Source: Methanobacterium_B sp963825335 (lineage in GTDB: Archaea; Methanobacteriota; Methanobacteria; Methanobacteriales; Methanobacteriaceae). Taken from it: a stretch of DNA of 64,000 nucleotides. The translations under genes were made by a program, and so were the position numbers. The stretch spans positions 744,001 to 808,000 of the forward strand of contig CAWGSP010000001.1 of NCBI GenBank assembly GCA_963825335.1, written 5' to 3'. Below the pieces are notes generated by a model that worked only from the letters and a program-made list of their open reading frames with translations, was not told the origin of the DNA and made no database searches. Positions 45,853 through 55,198 of the stretch are shown here, in pieces (within the stretch, counting starts at the first letter, position 1; every line of letters begins with the position of its first letter).

Positions 45853-46788
45853 CTAATCAGAAATACCCTCAGTTATTACTTTGAAAACAGCTTCTCCTTC
45901 TGGTAGATGTGGACTGTCAACAAGTCTTGCAATTCTTTTACCTGCTAGGCCCTTTTTAAGCCAAATTCTGTACGTTGCTGCATGGCCCAACACGTGCCCT
46001 CCAATAGCTTTTGTAGGGCTTCCGAAGAATGCATCAGGCTTCGACTGGACCTGATTTGTAACAAAAACAGCTACATTATATGTGTTAGCTATGTTTGAAA
46101 GTGTATGCAGATGTTGGTTCAGTTTCTGTTGTCTGGTGGCCAATGATTCCCTTCCAACATATTCTGCACGGAAATGTGCAGTAAGGGAGTCGACTATAAC
46201 TAATTTAATATCTGTACCCTGTTGTATCAGTTCGTTGACTTTGTCTGCCATCAGTATCTGGTGACTTGAGTTAAATGCTCTTGCAATATGTATTTTGGTT
46301 AGTACTTCGTCGACATCGAGTTCTAGACCATCGGCTATTTGCTTGATCCTTTCCGGCCTGAATGTATTTTCAGTGTCTATGAAAACACAATCTCCGGATA
46401 ATCCACCTCTCTCTGGTGGTAATTGGACTGTGACTGCAAGTTCATGAGATATCTGACTTTTCCCGGAACCAAACTCACCAAACACTTCAGTTATGGATTG
46501 TGTTTCTATTCCTCCACCTATGAGCTCATCAAGACCTGTGCTACCTGTTGTTATCCTTCCAACATCTTTTCTTCTTTCCATTACGTCTAATGCTGTTTCA
46601 AAATCGATTTGTTCCGATTTTCTGGCGGCTTCGATGACTTTTTCGGCTACACCTTCACCAATTTCAGCTTTAACGCTTAATTCTTTTGCTGTTGCTGTTG
46701 CAAGTCTCATCATGTCTGCAAAACCAGCATCTCTTAATTTCTGGGCAGTTTTCTCCCCAACGTTTGGTAATTCTTCAAGTTCTACCAT
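45853..46788 (-). CDS. radA: DNA repair and recombination protein RadA
   Basis: Archaeal RecA/Rad51 recombinase that forms filaments on single-stranded DNA. 311 aa. N-terminal helix-hairpin-helix (LPNVGEKTAQKLRDAGF), Walker A GEFGSGKS (104-111), Walker B LVIVDSLTAHFR, and the L2-side motif FVTNQVQSKPDAFF. No intein. It lies downstream of the RPA gene on the same strand with a 219-bp gap, matching their joint work on single-stranded DNA. GGGAG precedes the ATG. Confidence 0.97.
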   Translation of the reverse strand: MVELEELPNVGEKTAQKLRDAGFADMMRLATATAKELSVKAEIGEGVAEKVIEAARKSEQIDFETALDVMERRKDVGRITTGSTGLDELIGGGIETQSITEVFGEFGSGKSQISHELAVTVQLPPERGGLSGDCVFIDTENTFRPERIKQIADGLELDVDEVLTKIHIARAFNSSHQILMADKVNELIQQGTDIKLVIVDSLTAHFRAEYVGRESLATRQQKLNQHLHTLSNIANTYNVAVFVTNQVQSKPDAFFGSPTKAIGGHVLGHAATYRIWLKKGLAGKRIARLVDSPHLPEGEAVFKVITEGISD

Positions 46789-47007
46789 GTATTAATCTCC
46801 CTAGACTTAGTAAACAATTTTCTAATCTTGAATCGATTCAGATTTATTTTTGTCCATTTTAATCACTTCAAATGATGTGTTTTATTGGAACAAATCATTA
46901 ACATATGAATTACTACAACTTTCAAATACTGACTATTTAAGATGGATCACAGATCCAGTATAAATTTCAGAATTTTTTTTATGTCGTTAATAATTCACTG
47001 AATCTTA

Positions 47008-49386
47008 TTAAATTTTTCTATCGACCAATTTCTTGGCATTTAGCCTTATTTCTTCGTTGTATTCGTCAAAACTGGCATCTGCAACCACTGTGATCTCGCT
47101 TCCGACAAGATCTGATACTTTATCTTCTAGTGATCCTTCGTCTCCTGTTTTTTGAATCACTTCCACCACTTCTTGCATTTTCATTCCTATGAGCTCTTCT
47201 GCGGCTGTTCTGAAAAAAGTAACCCTCATGGTGCCTGTATCATCTTCGATCACACAAGGAATTATCATGAGATATTTAGGTTCTACTTCTTCACCACAAA
47301 TGTCACAGATATAAATATTATCCACTAAACTAACTCTTTTGTTACAGTTAGGACACATCTCGTAGAGTATTCTGTTTCCATAGGCTTCGACAATTTGTCC
47401 TGTTACCTTTATGTTACGGTCTTCTTCTTCAATATCATCTATTTTCTTGGTCTGATAGATCATATCTTTTATTTCATCAAATGATGGTAGTTTTGCTGTT
47501 TCTTCGCTTGTTGCTTTGGTAACCAATGTACTGCTACCTACACTGAGTTCCATGTTGTCATCACGGGATTTTACGCCGGGATTTTCGATTTTAATTGTAT
47601 CGCCAACAATCAGCGGGGTCTCAGCCTTGTCGTCCCAGAATGATGCTCTTATTACTCCTGTTCCATCGGCTATTTCCACTGTCCTAACTATTCCTTTGCT
47701 TCCATCGGCCTTCTGGAACTCGTTCGGGTCGTATATATTGAGAACACGTCCGAAGATTTTTACATTTCTGTCTCCTTCATTTAATTCGCTTATAGTTTTT
47801 GTGGAATAGATCATATCTTCAATTTCTTTGATCCCAGGAATATCCTTCATTTCTTCGGGTTTAGGATTTATTATCCTTGATGGCCTCCCAATACTGAGAT
47901 CCATATTGTAGTTACCTAAGCGGGTCTTGGCATTCTCGATCTTAATTGGATCGCCGACATTCAGAGACATCTCTGCCTTGTTGTCCCAGAATGATGCTCT
48001 TATAACTCCTGTTCCATCGCCAATTTCTACTGTTCTAACTTTTCCGGTTGTTCCATCGTCTCTATTGAACTCTGAGGGGTCGTATGTTTTTACTATTCTC
48101 CCAACAACATCAATCTCCTCACCTTCGTCGTCCATTTCGTGTATTTCCGATATTTTCATGGGTTTCAGATATTTACCGCACTCTTGGAGCAATTTTTTAA
48201 GGTTGGGATCGATATCTGGATTTATTAATATTTTGGTGTTCCAAGTCGTGTTGATCCTATAATCTGTACCAGAATACTCGTCAAATTCAATGTTTCCTCC
48301 AATTATCTTGATAATATCTCCCTTTTTGATTTCCATGTTGGCATCATCGTTCCATAATGTGATCCTTATGGATCCAGTATCATCTTCCATTTCAAGGGAA
48401 CGTACTTGACCAGTTGTCCCATCATCACGTGAAAATGTTATGGCATCGTATACTTTACATATAACTCCTATAACAGTCACATCACGCATTTCATGAGCAT
48501 CTCCAATTTTTAAGATGGTTTCTGTGTACTCTGGAAGATCAAATTCTCCCTTCATAATCCGCCCAACCCATGAATGTGTTAGGGATATTTCATCATTTCT
48601 GGACCTACCTAATGCCCCAAATATCTTTACTGAATCTCCCTCTTTGAGTTCAAGGTCTTCTATAAGATCTGTGTCCCGATTCCAAAGGGTGTACTGTATT
48701 TTTCCTGTTTTATCCTGGATTTCGAGTGATGCAACCTTTCCTTCCTTCCCATTCTTCTGAAATGTCCGTGTTTTTGGGATCCGAACGATTCTAGCAACTA
48801 CATTAACCTGCATGTCTCCGCGAATATCTGATATGTTAGTCACCCTATCGTCATACTTTGGAAATGTAGCAAAATCTTCTTCGGCGAGTTTTTGTAATGT
48901 TGAGTCCATCTTCATGTGTAACTCATCTTCTCTGAATCCCTGTTTAACTTCGGCGTTGTTTATTTTTATTACATCGCCTTCTAAAATTTGTTTAAGGAAC
49001 TTGATGTTTTCGGTCCACATCACAACACGTATTTCACCTGTGTCGTCGGTTATGATCATATTAGCGAGTTTTCCTTCCCTTCCCTTCCGGCTGGTAAACT
49101 TTTTCACGTTTGAAATGTGCATTACCCGTCCTGTCACGCTAATGTTATCTCTGCCTGATTCAAGCTCTGATATTTTATATGATTCATTTGCCTCTGAAAG
49201 AGGTTTATTCTCCTCATTTATAAACTCGCCAATAATTGTTCTTGCGATATCGAGTTCACTCATGAAACTGACATCTTCGTAATCGAGTTTTCTTTCTTCC
49301 ATTTTCTTTAAGAAGTCCTCGTATGAGATTTTATCCTTTATTTTTTCATATTCGTTCTTTATTTCCTGGTTAATCTCGCCGCTCAT
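47008..49386 (-). CDS. rpa: Replication protein A, multi-OB-fold with zinc finger
   Basis: Single-stranded DNA-binding protein for replication and repair. 792 aa, one polypeptide. OB folds can be traced at about 70-165, 184-275, 290-385, 410-505 and 530-622, plus a zinc-containing C-terminal one (Cys678, Cys681, Cys694, Cys697) at 648-785. The fourth and fifth are strikingly similar to each other, pointing to recent duplication. A charged helical segment precedes the first fold. Divergent from marR, upstream of radA. Confidence 0.95.
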   Translation of the reverse strand: MSGEINQEIKNEYEKIKDKISYEDFLKKMEERKLDYEDVSFMSELDIARTIIGEFINEENKPLSEANESYKISELESGRDNISVTGRVMHISNVKKFTSRKGREGKLANMIITDDTGEIRVVMWTENIKFLKQILEGDVIKINNAEVKQGFREDELHMKMDSTLQKLAEEDFATFPKYDDRVTNISDIRGDMQVNVVARIVRIPKTRTFQKNGKEGKVASLEIQDKTGKIQYTLWNRDTDLIEDLELKEGDSVKIFGALGRSRNDEISLTHSWVGRIMKGEFDLPEYTETILKIGDAHEMRDVTVIGVICKVYDAITFSRDDGTTGQVRSLEMEDDTGSIRITLWNDDANMEIKKGDIIKIIGGNIEFDEYSGTDYRINTTWNTKILINPDIDPNLKKLLQECGKYLKPMKISEIHEMDDEGEEIDVVGRIVKTYDPSEFNRDDGTTGKVRTVEIGDGTGVIRASFWDNKAEMSLNVGDPIKIENAKTRLGNYNMDLSIGRPSRIINPKPEEMKDIPGIKEIEDMIYSTKTISELNEGDRNVKIFGRVLNIYDPNEFQKADGSKGIVRTVEIADGTGVIRASFWDDKAETPLIVGDTIKIENPGVKSRDDNMELSVGSSTLVTKATSEETAKLPSFDEIKDMIYQTKKIDDIEEEDRNIKVTGQIVEAYGNRILYEMCPNCNKRVSLVDNIYICDICGEEVEPKYLMIIPCVIEDDTGTMRVTFFRTAAEELIGMKMQEVVEVIQKTGDEGSLEDKVSDLVGSEITVVADASFDEYNEEIRLNAKKLVDRKI

Positions 49387-49582
49387 TTGGTTCCCTCACT
49401 CAAAATTCTTTAATATTGTTATCTAAGTTTAAGAGTTATCTTATCATTGGTCTCTATTGAATATTTTTATTCACGCTCGAATATTTTTCGTAAATTTTAT
49501 ATTATTATATATGTTTCTCAATTGTGTGTTTAACAACTTATCTCTTTCAATTCCAAGTGGATAAAAATATCACAGCAATCTT

Positions 49583-49590
49583 TTTATAAT
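49583..49590 (+). promoter_or_regulatory. TATA box of the marR gene
   Basis: TTTATAAT, 42-49 bp before the coding start. Predicted start near 49612. The palindrome at 49594-49608 lies between the box and that start. Confidence 0.5.
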
Positions 49591-49593
49591 AGT

Positions 49594-49608
49594 TAGTTAG
49601 ACTAACTA
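49594..49608. promoter_or_regulatory. Candidate MarR operator
   Basis: TAGTTAG, A, CTAACTA: a perfect 15-bp palindrome placed between the TATA box and the predicted start of the marR gene. A dimer bound here would block transcription, so autorepression is likely. Confidence 0.6.
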
Positions 49609-49631
49609 TATATATTGGGGGTGGGTGAACT

Positions 49632-50060
49632 ATGAATCAAGAGCTTGAACTTGTAGAATCAATGGATAAGCTCGGCGAAATTACTAAAAAATTTCAAACA
49701 GAGCTTCTTACAGGGGAGTTGAAGGTATATACGCTTCGTCAAATATATTACGTTGAATTAATCGATAAGCAAGAGGGTATAAGTGTTTCTGAAATATCTA
49801 AAAAATTTGATGTAAAAAAGTCAACAGTTTCCATTGCTATAAACCAGTTAATAGAACTTGGTATCGTGACTAAAATTCAATCTCGTACAGACAAACGTAT
49901 TTATTTCCTAAAACTCACTCAAAAAGGCAAAGATATAATGAAAATCCATAAACAGGCACATAAAAATACGATTAAAAAACTTTTAATGATTTTAGATCAG
50001 AATGAAGTTGATAATTTTATTAAAATAGTGGATAAAGTCAGTAAAATTACTGTAAATTAG
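49632..50060 (+). CDS. MarR-family transcriptional regulator
   Basis: 142 aa winged-helix protein. QEGISVSEISKKFDVKKSTVSIAINQLIELGIVTKI is the recognition helix region and SRTDKRIYFLKLTQKGKDIM the wing. Dimer helices flank it. GGTGA precedes the ATG at 49632. The upstream palindrome suggests it represses itself. The next gene, leuC, starts 51 bp downstream on the same strand, so MarR control could extend to the leucine operon. Confidence 0.9.
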   Translation: MNQELELVESMDKLGEITKKFQTELLTGELKVYTLRQIYYVELIDKQEGISVSEISKKFDVKKSTVSIAINQLIELGIVTKIQSRTDKRIYFLKLTQKGKDIMKIHKQAHKNTIKKLLMILDQNEVDNFIKIVDKVSKITVN

Positions 50061-50111
50061 ATATTAGACTTATTAAAATTTGATCATGAATACATGAGTG
50101 GAGGAATTTAA

Positions 50112-51368
50112 ATGGCAATGACCATGGCAGAAAAAATACTGGCAAAAGCAGCTGGTAATAAAGAATCAGAAGCTGGAGAAATTGTAATGGCAAATATTGA
50201 TGTTGCTATGACACATGATTTGACTGGACCATTATCTGTGGAATCATTCAATAAAATTGGTCTCAAAAAGGTGTGGGATCCTGAAAAAATAGTCATAGTC
50301 TTCGACCATCAGGTTCCAGCAGATTCTATTGATGCAGCAAATAACCATATCATAATGCGCAAATTCGTTAAGGAACAAGGTATAAACAATTTCTACGACG
50401 TCAGGGAAGGAGTATGTCATCAAGTGCTACCTGAGAAGGGCCATGTAGTACCAGGCGAGGTTGTTGTGGGAACAGACTCCCATACCTGCACGCACGGTGC
50501 ACTAGGGGCTTTTTCTACAGGGATAGGATCGACAGATATGGCAATGGTTTTTGCAACTGGAAAATTATGGTTCAAGGTACCAGAAACTATAAAATTCAAT
50601 ATAACTGGTAAATTGCAGGAAAATGTCTACGCGAAAGATGTGATCCTAGATATAATCGGTAAGGTAGGGGCTGATGGGGCTACTTATAAAGCATGCGAAT
50701 TTGGAGGGGAAACTACTAGAGACATGTCTATTTCAGATAGAATGGTTCTTTGCAATATGGCAATAGAAATGGGGGGTAAAACGGGACTGGTAGAGCCAGA
50801 TAAGAAAACAATACACTACCTCGAGGGAAGATCAACCAAACCATACAACATAATGAAGTCAGATGATGATGCACCATCACTCGAGGTCATGGATATTGAT
50901 GTCGACGATCTCGAACCCCAAATTGCATGCCCCCATAATGTAGATAACGTAAAACCGGTTTCTGATGTTGAAGGGACTCATATTGACCAAGTATTCCTGG
51001 GATCGTGCACAAACGGACGACTAAGTGATCTGAGAATGGCTGCAAAAATCATCAAGGGAAAGACAGTATCTAACGGTGTAAGAATGCTTGTTATACCTGC
51101 ATCGAGGGAAGTTTACACAAAAGCAATGGATGAGGGTCTTTTAAGGACTTTCATTGATTCTGGAGCCCTTGTTTGTAACCCTTGCTGTGGACCTTGTTTA
51201 GGGGGACACATCGGGCTAGTAGGCCCTGGTGAAGTCAGCCTATCCACATCTAATAGGAATTTTAAGGGAAGACAGGGGAGTCCGGATGCAGAGGTTTATT
51301 TAAGTTCTGCTGCTGTTGCAGCGGCATCGGCAATCAAAGGAAAAATCACAGACCCACGAGAAATTTAG
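50112..51368 (+). CDS. leuC: 3-isopropylmalate dehydratase large subunit (or homoaconitase-type)
   Basis: 4Fe-4S isomerase of leucine synthesis; the close methanogen paralog AksD acts on homoaconitate-type substrates in coenzyme B synthesis. 418 aa, the archaeal short form. Cluster ligands are in GSCTNGR and NPCCGPCLGG; VGTDSHTCTHGALGAFSTGIGSTD is also diagnostic. The small subunit's loop (YLVL) argues for isopropylmalate. GGAGG lies upstream of the ATG. First gene of leuC-leuD-leuB. Confidence 0.85.
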   Translation: MAMTMAEKILAKAAGNKESEAGEIVMANIDVAMTHDLTGPLSVESFNKIGLKKVWDPEKIVIVFDHQVPADSIDAANNHIIMRKFVKEQGINNFYDVREGVCHQVLPEKGHVVPGEVVVGTDSHTCTHGALGAFSTGIGSTDMAMVFATGKLWFKVPETIKFNITGKLQENVYAKDVILDIIGKVGADGATYKACEFGGETTRDMSISDRMVLCNMAIEMGGKTGLVEPDKKTIHYLEGRSTKPYNIMKSDDDAPSLEVMDIDVDDLEPQIACPHNVDNVKPVSDVEGTHIDQVFLGSCTNGRLSDLRMAAKIIKGKTVSNGVRMLVIPASREVYTKAMDEGLLRTFIDSGALVCNPCCGPCLGGHIGLVGPGEVSLSTSNRNFKGRQGSPDAEVYLSSAAVAAASAIKGKITDPREI

Positions 51369-51431
51369 TTCAGATCATAGATTACCGAGAAAAGCAAGAT
51401 AAGAGATTATAATGGAGTATAGGTGTTAAAA

Positions 51432-51932
51432 ATGAAAGGAAAAGTCTGGAAATTTGGTGATGACGTTGACACGGACATAATCATCCCTGGAAGATATTTG
51501 GTACTGACCGATGAGAAAGAACTTGCAGCATGTGTTATGGAAGGTTGTGATCCTGAATTCTCGAAAAAGGTTAAAAAAGGAGACATAATAGTCGCAGGCA
51601 AGAATTTTGGCTGCGGTTCATCCAGAGAACATGCACCCATAGCAATTAAAGGTGCAGGTATAGCAGCGGTAGTTGCAGAGTCTTTTGCAAGAATATTCTA
51701 CCGGAACTCCATAAATATCGGCCTACCACTCATCGAGGCCAAAGATATTGGAGGACACATCTCAGAAGGCGATGAAATCGAAATAGACATAGACAGAGGC
51801 ATTATCACAGATTTGAATACTTCTGAAGAGTTTAAAATCCAGCCATTACCAGAATTCATGTTGGGGATAATGAATGAGGGGGGTCTTATCAATTACCTCA
51901 AAAATCATATTGAAGAGATCAAAGACGAATAA
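51432..51932 (+). CDS. leuD: 3-isopropylmalate dehydratase small subunit
   Basis: 166-aa swivel domain that completes the LeuC active site. KVWKFGDDVDTDIIIPGRYLVLTD starts the protein, and NFGCGSSREHAPIAIKGAG is the conserved active-site loop. The specificity loop reads YLVL; published work on methanogen homoaconitase links an Arg at its third position (YLRT) to homoaconitate, so a Val here suggests isopropylmalate. AGGTG selects the ATG at 51432 rather than the GTG at 51423. Confidence 0.87.
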   Translation: MKGKVWKFGDDVDTDIIIPGRYLVLTDEKELAACVMEGCDPEFSKKVKKGDIIVAGKNFGCGSSREHAPIAIKGAGIAAVVAESFARIFYRNSINIGLPLIEAKDIGGHISEGDEIEIDIDRGIITDLNTSEEFKIQPLPEFMLGIMNEGGLINYLKNHIEEIKDE

Positions 51933-52029
51933 AGCCGAGTATAAGAACAAATTCCCAATATTCGAATCAATCACATATTTTTAAAATCTAATCGAGTTTT
52001 AAATCAAAAAAATAAATGGGGTATGTATA

Positions 52030-53022
52030 ATGTACAAAATAGCTGTTATACCTGGAGACGGAATAGGAAAAGAAGTTATGGAAGCCACCCTACACATATT
52101 GGATGCAACCAAAATTGAATTTGAATACACATTTGCCGATGCAGGGGATGAATGTGCGGATAAAACTGGAATACCCCTTTCCCAAGAGACAATAGATATT
52201 GTGAAACAATCACAAGCGTGTCTGTTCGGTGCAGCAGGAGAATCTGCCGCTGATGTGATTGTTAGGCTTAGGAGAGAACTTGATTTATTTGTGAACTTGA
52301 GGCCTGTCAAATCATACCCTGGAACGAAGTATATCTACGACGATGTTGATTTTGTCATAGTGAGGGAGAATACAGAGGGCCTCTATTCTGGTATTGAAGA
52401 ATATACAGAAGAGGGGGCAACGGCTTTAAGGATCATAACTAACAAAGCATCGGAGAGGATTTGTAAATTTGCCTTTGAATATGCCAAAAAAACTAATAGA
52501 AACAGAGTTACTGCTGTTCATAAAGCTAACGTACTCAAGAAAACAGACGGAATTTTTAAGGACAATTTTTACGATGTTGCAAATAAGTTCAGCACCATAG
52601 AATCAGATGACAAATACGTTGATGCCACTGCAATGTTCTTAATTACCAAGCCTCAAATGTTCGATGTTATCGTTACAACTAATCTTTTTGGTGATATACT
52701 CTCAGATGAGGGGGCCGGACTCGTTGGTGGTCTTGGTATCATACCTTCCGCTAACATAGGAAAAGATCACGGGTTATTCGAGCCGGTCCATGGGTCTGCA
52801 CCAACTATCGCAGGTAAAGGGATAGCAAATCCTGCTGCCATGGTGCTCTCAGCTGTTCTTATGTTAGAATATCTAGAAGAGGCAGAAGAAGCAAAAAAAC
52901 TCGAACTAGCACTTACAACTGTTCTAAGCGAGGGTAAAGTTGTTACAAATGATTTGGGTGGTAATGCAACAACAATGGAAATGGCCGATGAAATTCGAAA
53001 CAAATTAGAACAAATATCATAG
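52030..53022 (+). CDS. leuB: 3-isopropylmalate dehydrogenase (isocitrate/homoisocitrate dehydrogenase family)
   Basis: 330 aa beta-decarboxylating dehydrogenase. IAVIPGDGIGKEVM at the start, RRELDLFVNLRPVKSYPG for substrate, TNLFGDILSDEGAGLVGGLG for metal and substrate, and EPVHGSAPTIAGKGIANP for NAD. In methanogens this family splits into LeuB and AksF; the placement after leuCD favours LeuB, but the sequence alone does not settle it. A T10 run follows. Confidence 0.82.
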   Translation: MYKIAVIPGDGIGKEVMEATLHILDATKIEFEYTFADAGDECADKTGIPLSQETIDIVKQSQACLFGAAGESAADVIVRLRRELDLFVNLRPVKSYPGTKYIYDDVDFVIVRENTEGLYSGIEEYTEEGATALRIITNKASERICKFAFEYAKKTNRNRVTAVHKANVLKKTDGIFKDNFYDVANKFSTIESDDKYVDATAMFLITKPQMFDVIVTTNLFGDILSDEGAGLVGGLGIIPSANIGKDHGLFEPVHGSAPTIAGKGIANPAAMVLSAVLMLEYLEEAEEAKKLELALTTVLSEGKVVTNDLGGNATTMEMADEIRNKLEQIS

Positions 53023-53061
53023 ATCAACGACTAATAATTGGTGAAACTATTTTTATTTACA

Positions 53062-53071
53062 TTTTTTTTTT
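53062..53071 (+). terminator. T10 terminator after the leuCDB cluster
   Basis: Ten T 39 nt after the leuB stop, followed by a GAGTTT/AAACTC hairpin. Confidence 0.5.
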
Positions 53072-53193
53072 AAGATGATGAGTTTGAGTAGATAAACTCG
53101 ATCAGTTAGGATCATTTAAGAACAGTAAATTATAAGATCATTAAATGAGTAAAAAAAATTAATATTCAGAACTGAAATAATTTGGAGTATAAT

Positions 53194-54405
53194 ATGATGG
53201 AAAATGGTGCTAATATTGATATACGAGCGGACATACCCTTACTTGAAGAAGTAATTTATCTAGACGCAGCAAGCACAACCCCGACCCCAAAACCAGTTGT
53301 CGATGCAATGTGTGATTATTTCTATAATTATAATTCAAATATTGGTAGGGGAGCCTACAAAATGGCGGTTAAATCTACCAATGAATTTGAGCTTGCAAGA
53401 TCTCACATTTCTAAATTTATTGGTTGTAGACCTTCTGAAATCATTTTCACCAAGAACACAACAGAGGCAATAAATTTGGTTGCAAATGGTCTAAATTTTG
53501 AGAAGGGTGACTCCGTAATAGTATCAAACATTGAACACCATTCAAATTTTATTCCATGGTTGAACCTCAAGAAGCGAGGTGTGGAACTTAAGATAGTAAC
53601 TGCAGACAAGTATGGGGTAGTTGATGCTGCTGATGTTTTATCGGCTGTAAATGACAGCACCAAATTAATAACTACCACCCATGTTTCAAATGCTGTGGGT
53701 TCTGTACAGCCAGTTAAGGAGATGGGTGAGATAGCAGAGGAAAATGATGTCCTTTACCATGTTGATGCTGCTCAGTCAGCAGGGCATATGGAATTAGATA
53801 TAAATGAATTAAAAGCAGATTTTGTATCAATTCCAGGTCATAAGGGTTTATTAGGCCCAATTGGAACTGGATTCTTGTACTGTGGAGAAGGGGCCGTTGG
53901 AAAATTAGAGCCTGTCAACTTAGGTGGGGGAACTGTCAGGGATGTTAATGGGTCAAATTTCACTCTTGAAGATGTGCCTGCAAGATTTGAAGGGGGAACT
54001 CAGAATATTGCCGGTGTAATTGGTCTTGGTGCTGCTGTGGAATATGTTAATAAAATCGGGATCGAGAAGATCGAAGATCACAGCCGAAAATTAACAGCAC
54101 AACTGTATGACGAGATCGATAACATCGAAAACACCATAGTATATGGAAGTCCAGAAAATATTTATGGTATCGTTGCCTTCAATATAGATGGTGTGAATGC
54201 GCACGATGTAGCAAAAATATTGGATGAACTCAAAAATATATGTGTAAGAAGTGGTTACCACTGTGCAATCCCTGCAATACGACATATAGGTGCATACGAT
54301 CTTGGAGGGACAGTGAGAGCATCAGTACATTATTATAATACTATTGAAGAAATTGAGATATTTGGAGAGACCTTAAGGGAGATTTCCAAGTTTCTTGGAG
54401 GATAA
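53194..54405 (+). CDS. Cysteine desulfurase-like aminotransferase (SufS type)
   Basis: 403-aa class-V PLP enzyme. YLDAASTTPTPKPVVDAM near the start, HHSNFIPWLNL, HVDAAQSAGH, PLP lysine in IPGHKGLLGPIGTGFLY, and the cysteine in VRSGYHCAIP that would carry the persulfide. These match the SufS/CsdA group rather than IscS. It could supply sulfur for Fe-S clusters or other thio-compounds. GGAG places the start at ATG 53194 rather than the TTG at 53182. A 26-codon membrane peptide gene follows, its ribosome binding site overlapping this stop codon. Confidence 0.87.
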   Translation: MMENGANIDIRADIPLLEEVIYLDAASTTPTPKPVVDAMCDYFYNYNSNIGRGAYKMAVKSTNEFELARSHISKFIGCRPSEIIFTKNTTEAINLVANGLNFEKGDSVIVSNIEHHSNFIPWLNLKKRGVELKIVTADKYGVVDAADVLSAVNDSTKLITTTHVSNAVGSVQPVKEMGEIAEENDVLYHVDAAQSAGHMELDINELKADFVSIPGHKGLLGPIGTGFLYCGEGAVGKLEPVNLGGGTVRDVNGSNFTLEDVPARFEGGTQNIAGVIGLGAAVEYVNKIGIEKIEDHSRKLTAQLYDEIDNIENTIVYGSPENIYGIVAFNIDGVNAHDVAKILDELKNICVRSGYHCAIPAIRHIGAYDLGGTVRASVHYYNTIEEIEIFGETLREISKFLGG

Positions 54406-54409
54406 TAAA

Positions 54410-54490
54410 ATGACTAGAGCACAATATATTGCAATATTTATAATACTTATCATGGCCATAAGCTCGGTTGCTGCATTCATAAGTTTGTAA
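54410..54490 (+). CDS. 26-aa single-helix membrane peptide
   Basis: ATG 54410 to TAA 54490. The peptide is MTRAQ followed by one hydrophobic helix of about 20 residues (IAIFIILIMAISSVAAFISL). GGAGGA at 54397-54402 overlaps the end of the SufS-like gene and is 7 nt from the ATG, an ideal site for coupled translation. No family known to me. The strong site and clean helix make it more than a chance ORF. Confidence 0.55.
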   Translation: MTRAQYIAIFIILIMAISSVAAFISL

Positions 54491-54599
54491 GATCACACGA
54501 AACGGGTTAAAATTTATAGAACATGATTTAAACAATGAATAATAACCTTTCGTATAATGGTAATTAACCTTGTACACGAAAGGCTGGAGAGTGATATAA

Positions 54600-55010
54600 A
54601 TGGTAAAAGTTAGAATTGGAGCTGTAGTATCTGAATTTAATTATGATATAACTCACATGATGCTGGAACTTGCAAAAGAACATGCAAAATTCCTCGACTC
54701 TGAAGTTACACAAGTTATTACAGTTCCCGGAGTTTTTGATATGCCCCTAGCAATAAAAAAACTCCTTGAACAAGATGACATCGACGCAGTTGTAACAATT
54801 GGTGCAGTAATAGAGGGTGCAACAGCACACGATGAAATTGTGATACAGCATGCTTCACGTAAAATAGCAGATCTTTCACTGGATTATAACAAACCAGTTG
54901 GCCTTGGAATAAGTGGTCCAAAAATGACCAGATTAGAAGCTCATCAACGGGTAGACTTTGGTAAACGTGCTGTTGAAGCTGTCGTTAAGATGGTTGAAAG
55001 ACTCCAGTAG
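54600..55010 (+). CDS. ribH: 6,7-dimethyl-8-ribityllumazine synthase
   Basis: Condenses the ribityl-pyrimidine with dihydroxybutanone phosphate in riboflavin synthesis, feeding FAD, FMN and F420. 136 aa, short archaeal form. GAVVSEFNYDIT, VTQVITVPGVFDMPLAIKKLL and ITIGAVIEGATAHDEIV with the catalytic His are typical. It forms icosahedral or pentameric assemblies in the family. GGAGAGTGAT precedes the ATG. A T9 run follows. Confidence 0.95.
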   Translation: MVKVRIGAVVSEFNYDITHMMLELAKEHAKFLDSEVTQVITVPGVFDMPLAIKKLLEQDDIDAVVTIGAVIEGATAHDEIVIQHASRKIADLSLDYNKPVGLGISGPKMTRLEAHQRVDFGKRAVEAVVKMVERLQ

Positions 55011-55032
55011 GGTTAAACAAATTTTCAATAAA

Positions 55033-55041
55033 TTTTTTTTT
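55033..55041 (+). terminator. T9 terminator after ribH
   Basis: Nine T 22 nt past the ribH stop. Confidence 0.5.
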
Positions 55042-55198
55042 ATTTTCTGAATTTTACTTTTTGATTCATCGATCAAAACTCATACATGACTTATTTTTAA
55101 AAATAATTTTTTTATTTTAGTGAAACTATTTAATTGAGGTTAATTGAAATTAAGTATTGAATAAACCATTTATCAAAAAATATTTAGGAGATTTTTTC

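Noticed and set aside
48812..49282. 156-codon + strand frame opposite rpa
   Set aside because: Mirror of the OB-fold coding sequence, Ser/Ile-rich with no recognisable domain.
53072..53110. Possible C/D-box guide RNA after leuB (ATGATGA followed by a short helix)
   Set aside because: A C-like box is visible but no proper D box (CTGA) at the right distance; it fits better as part of the terminator region.
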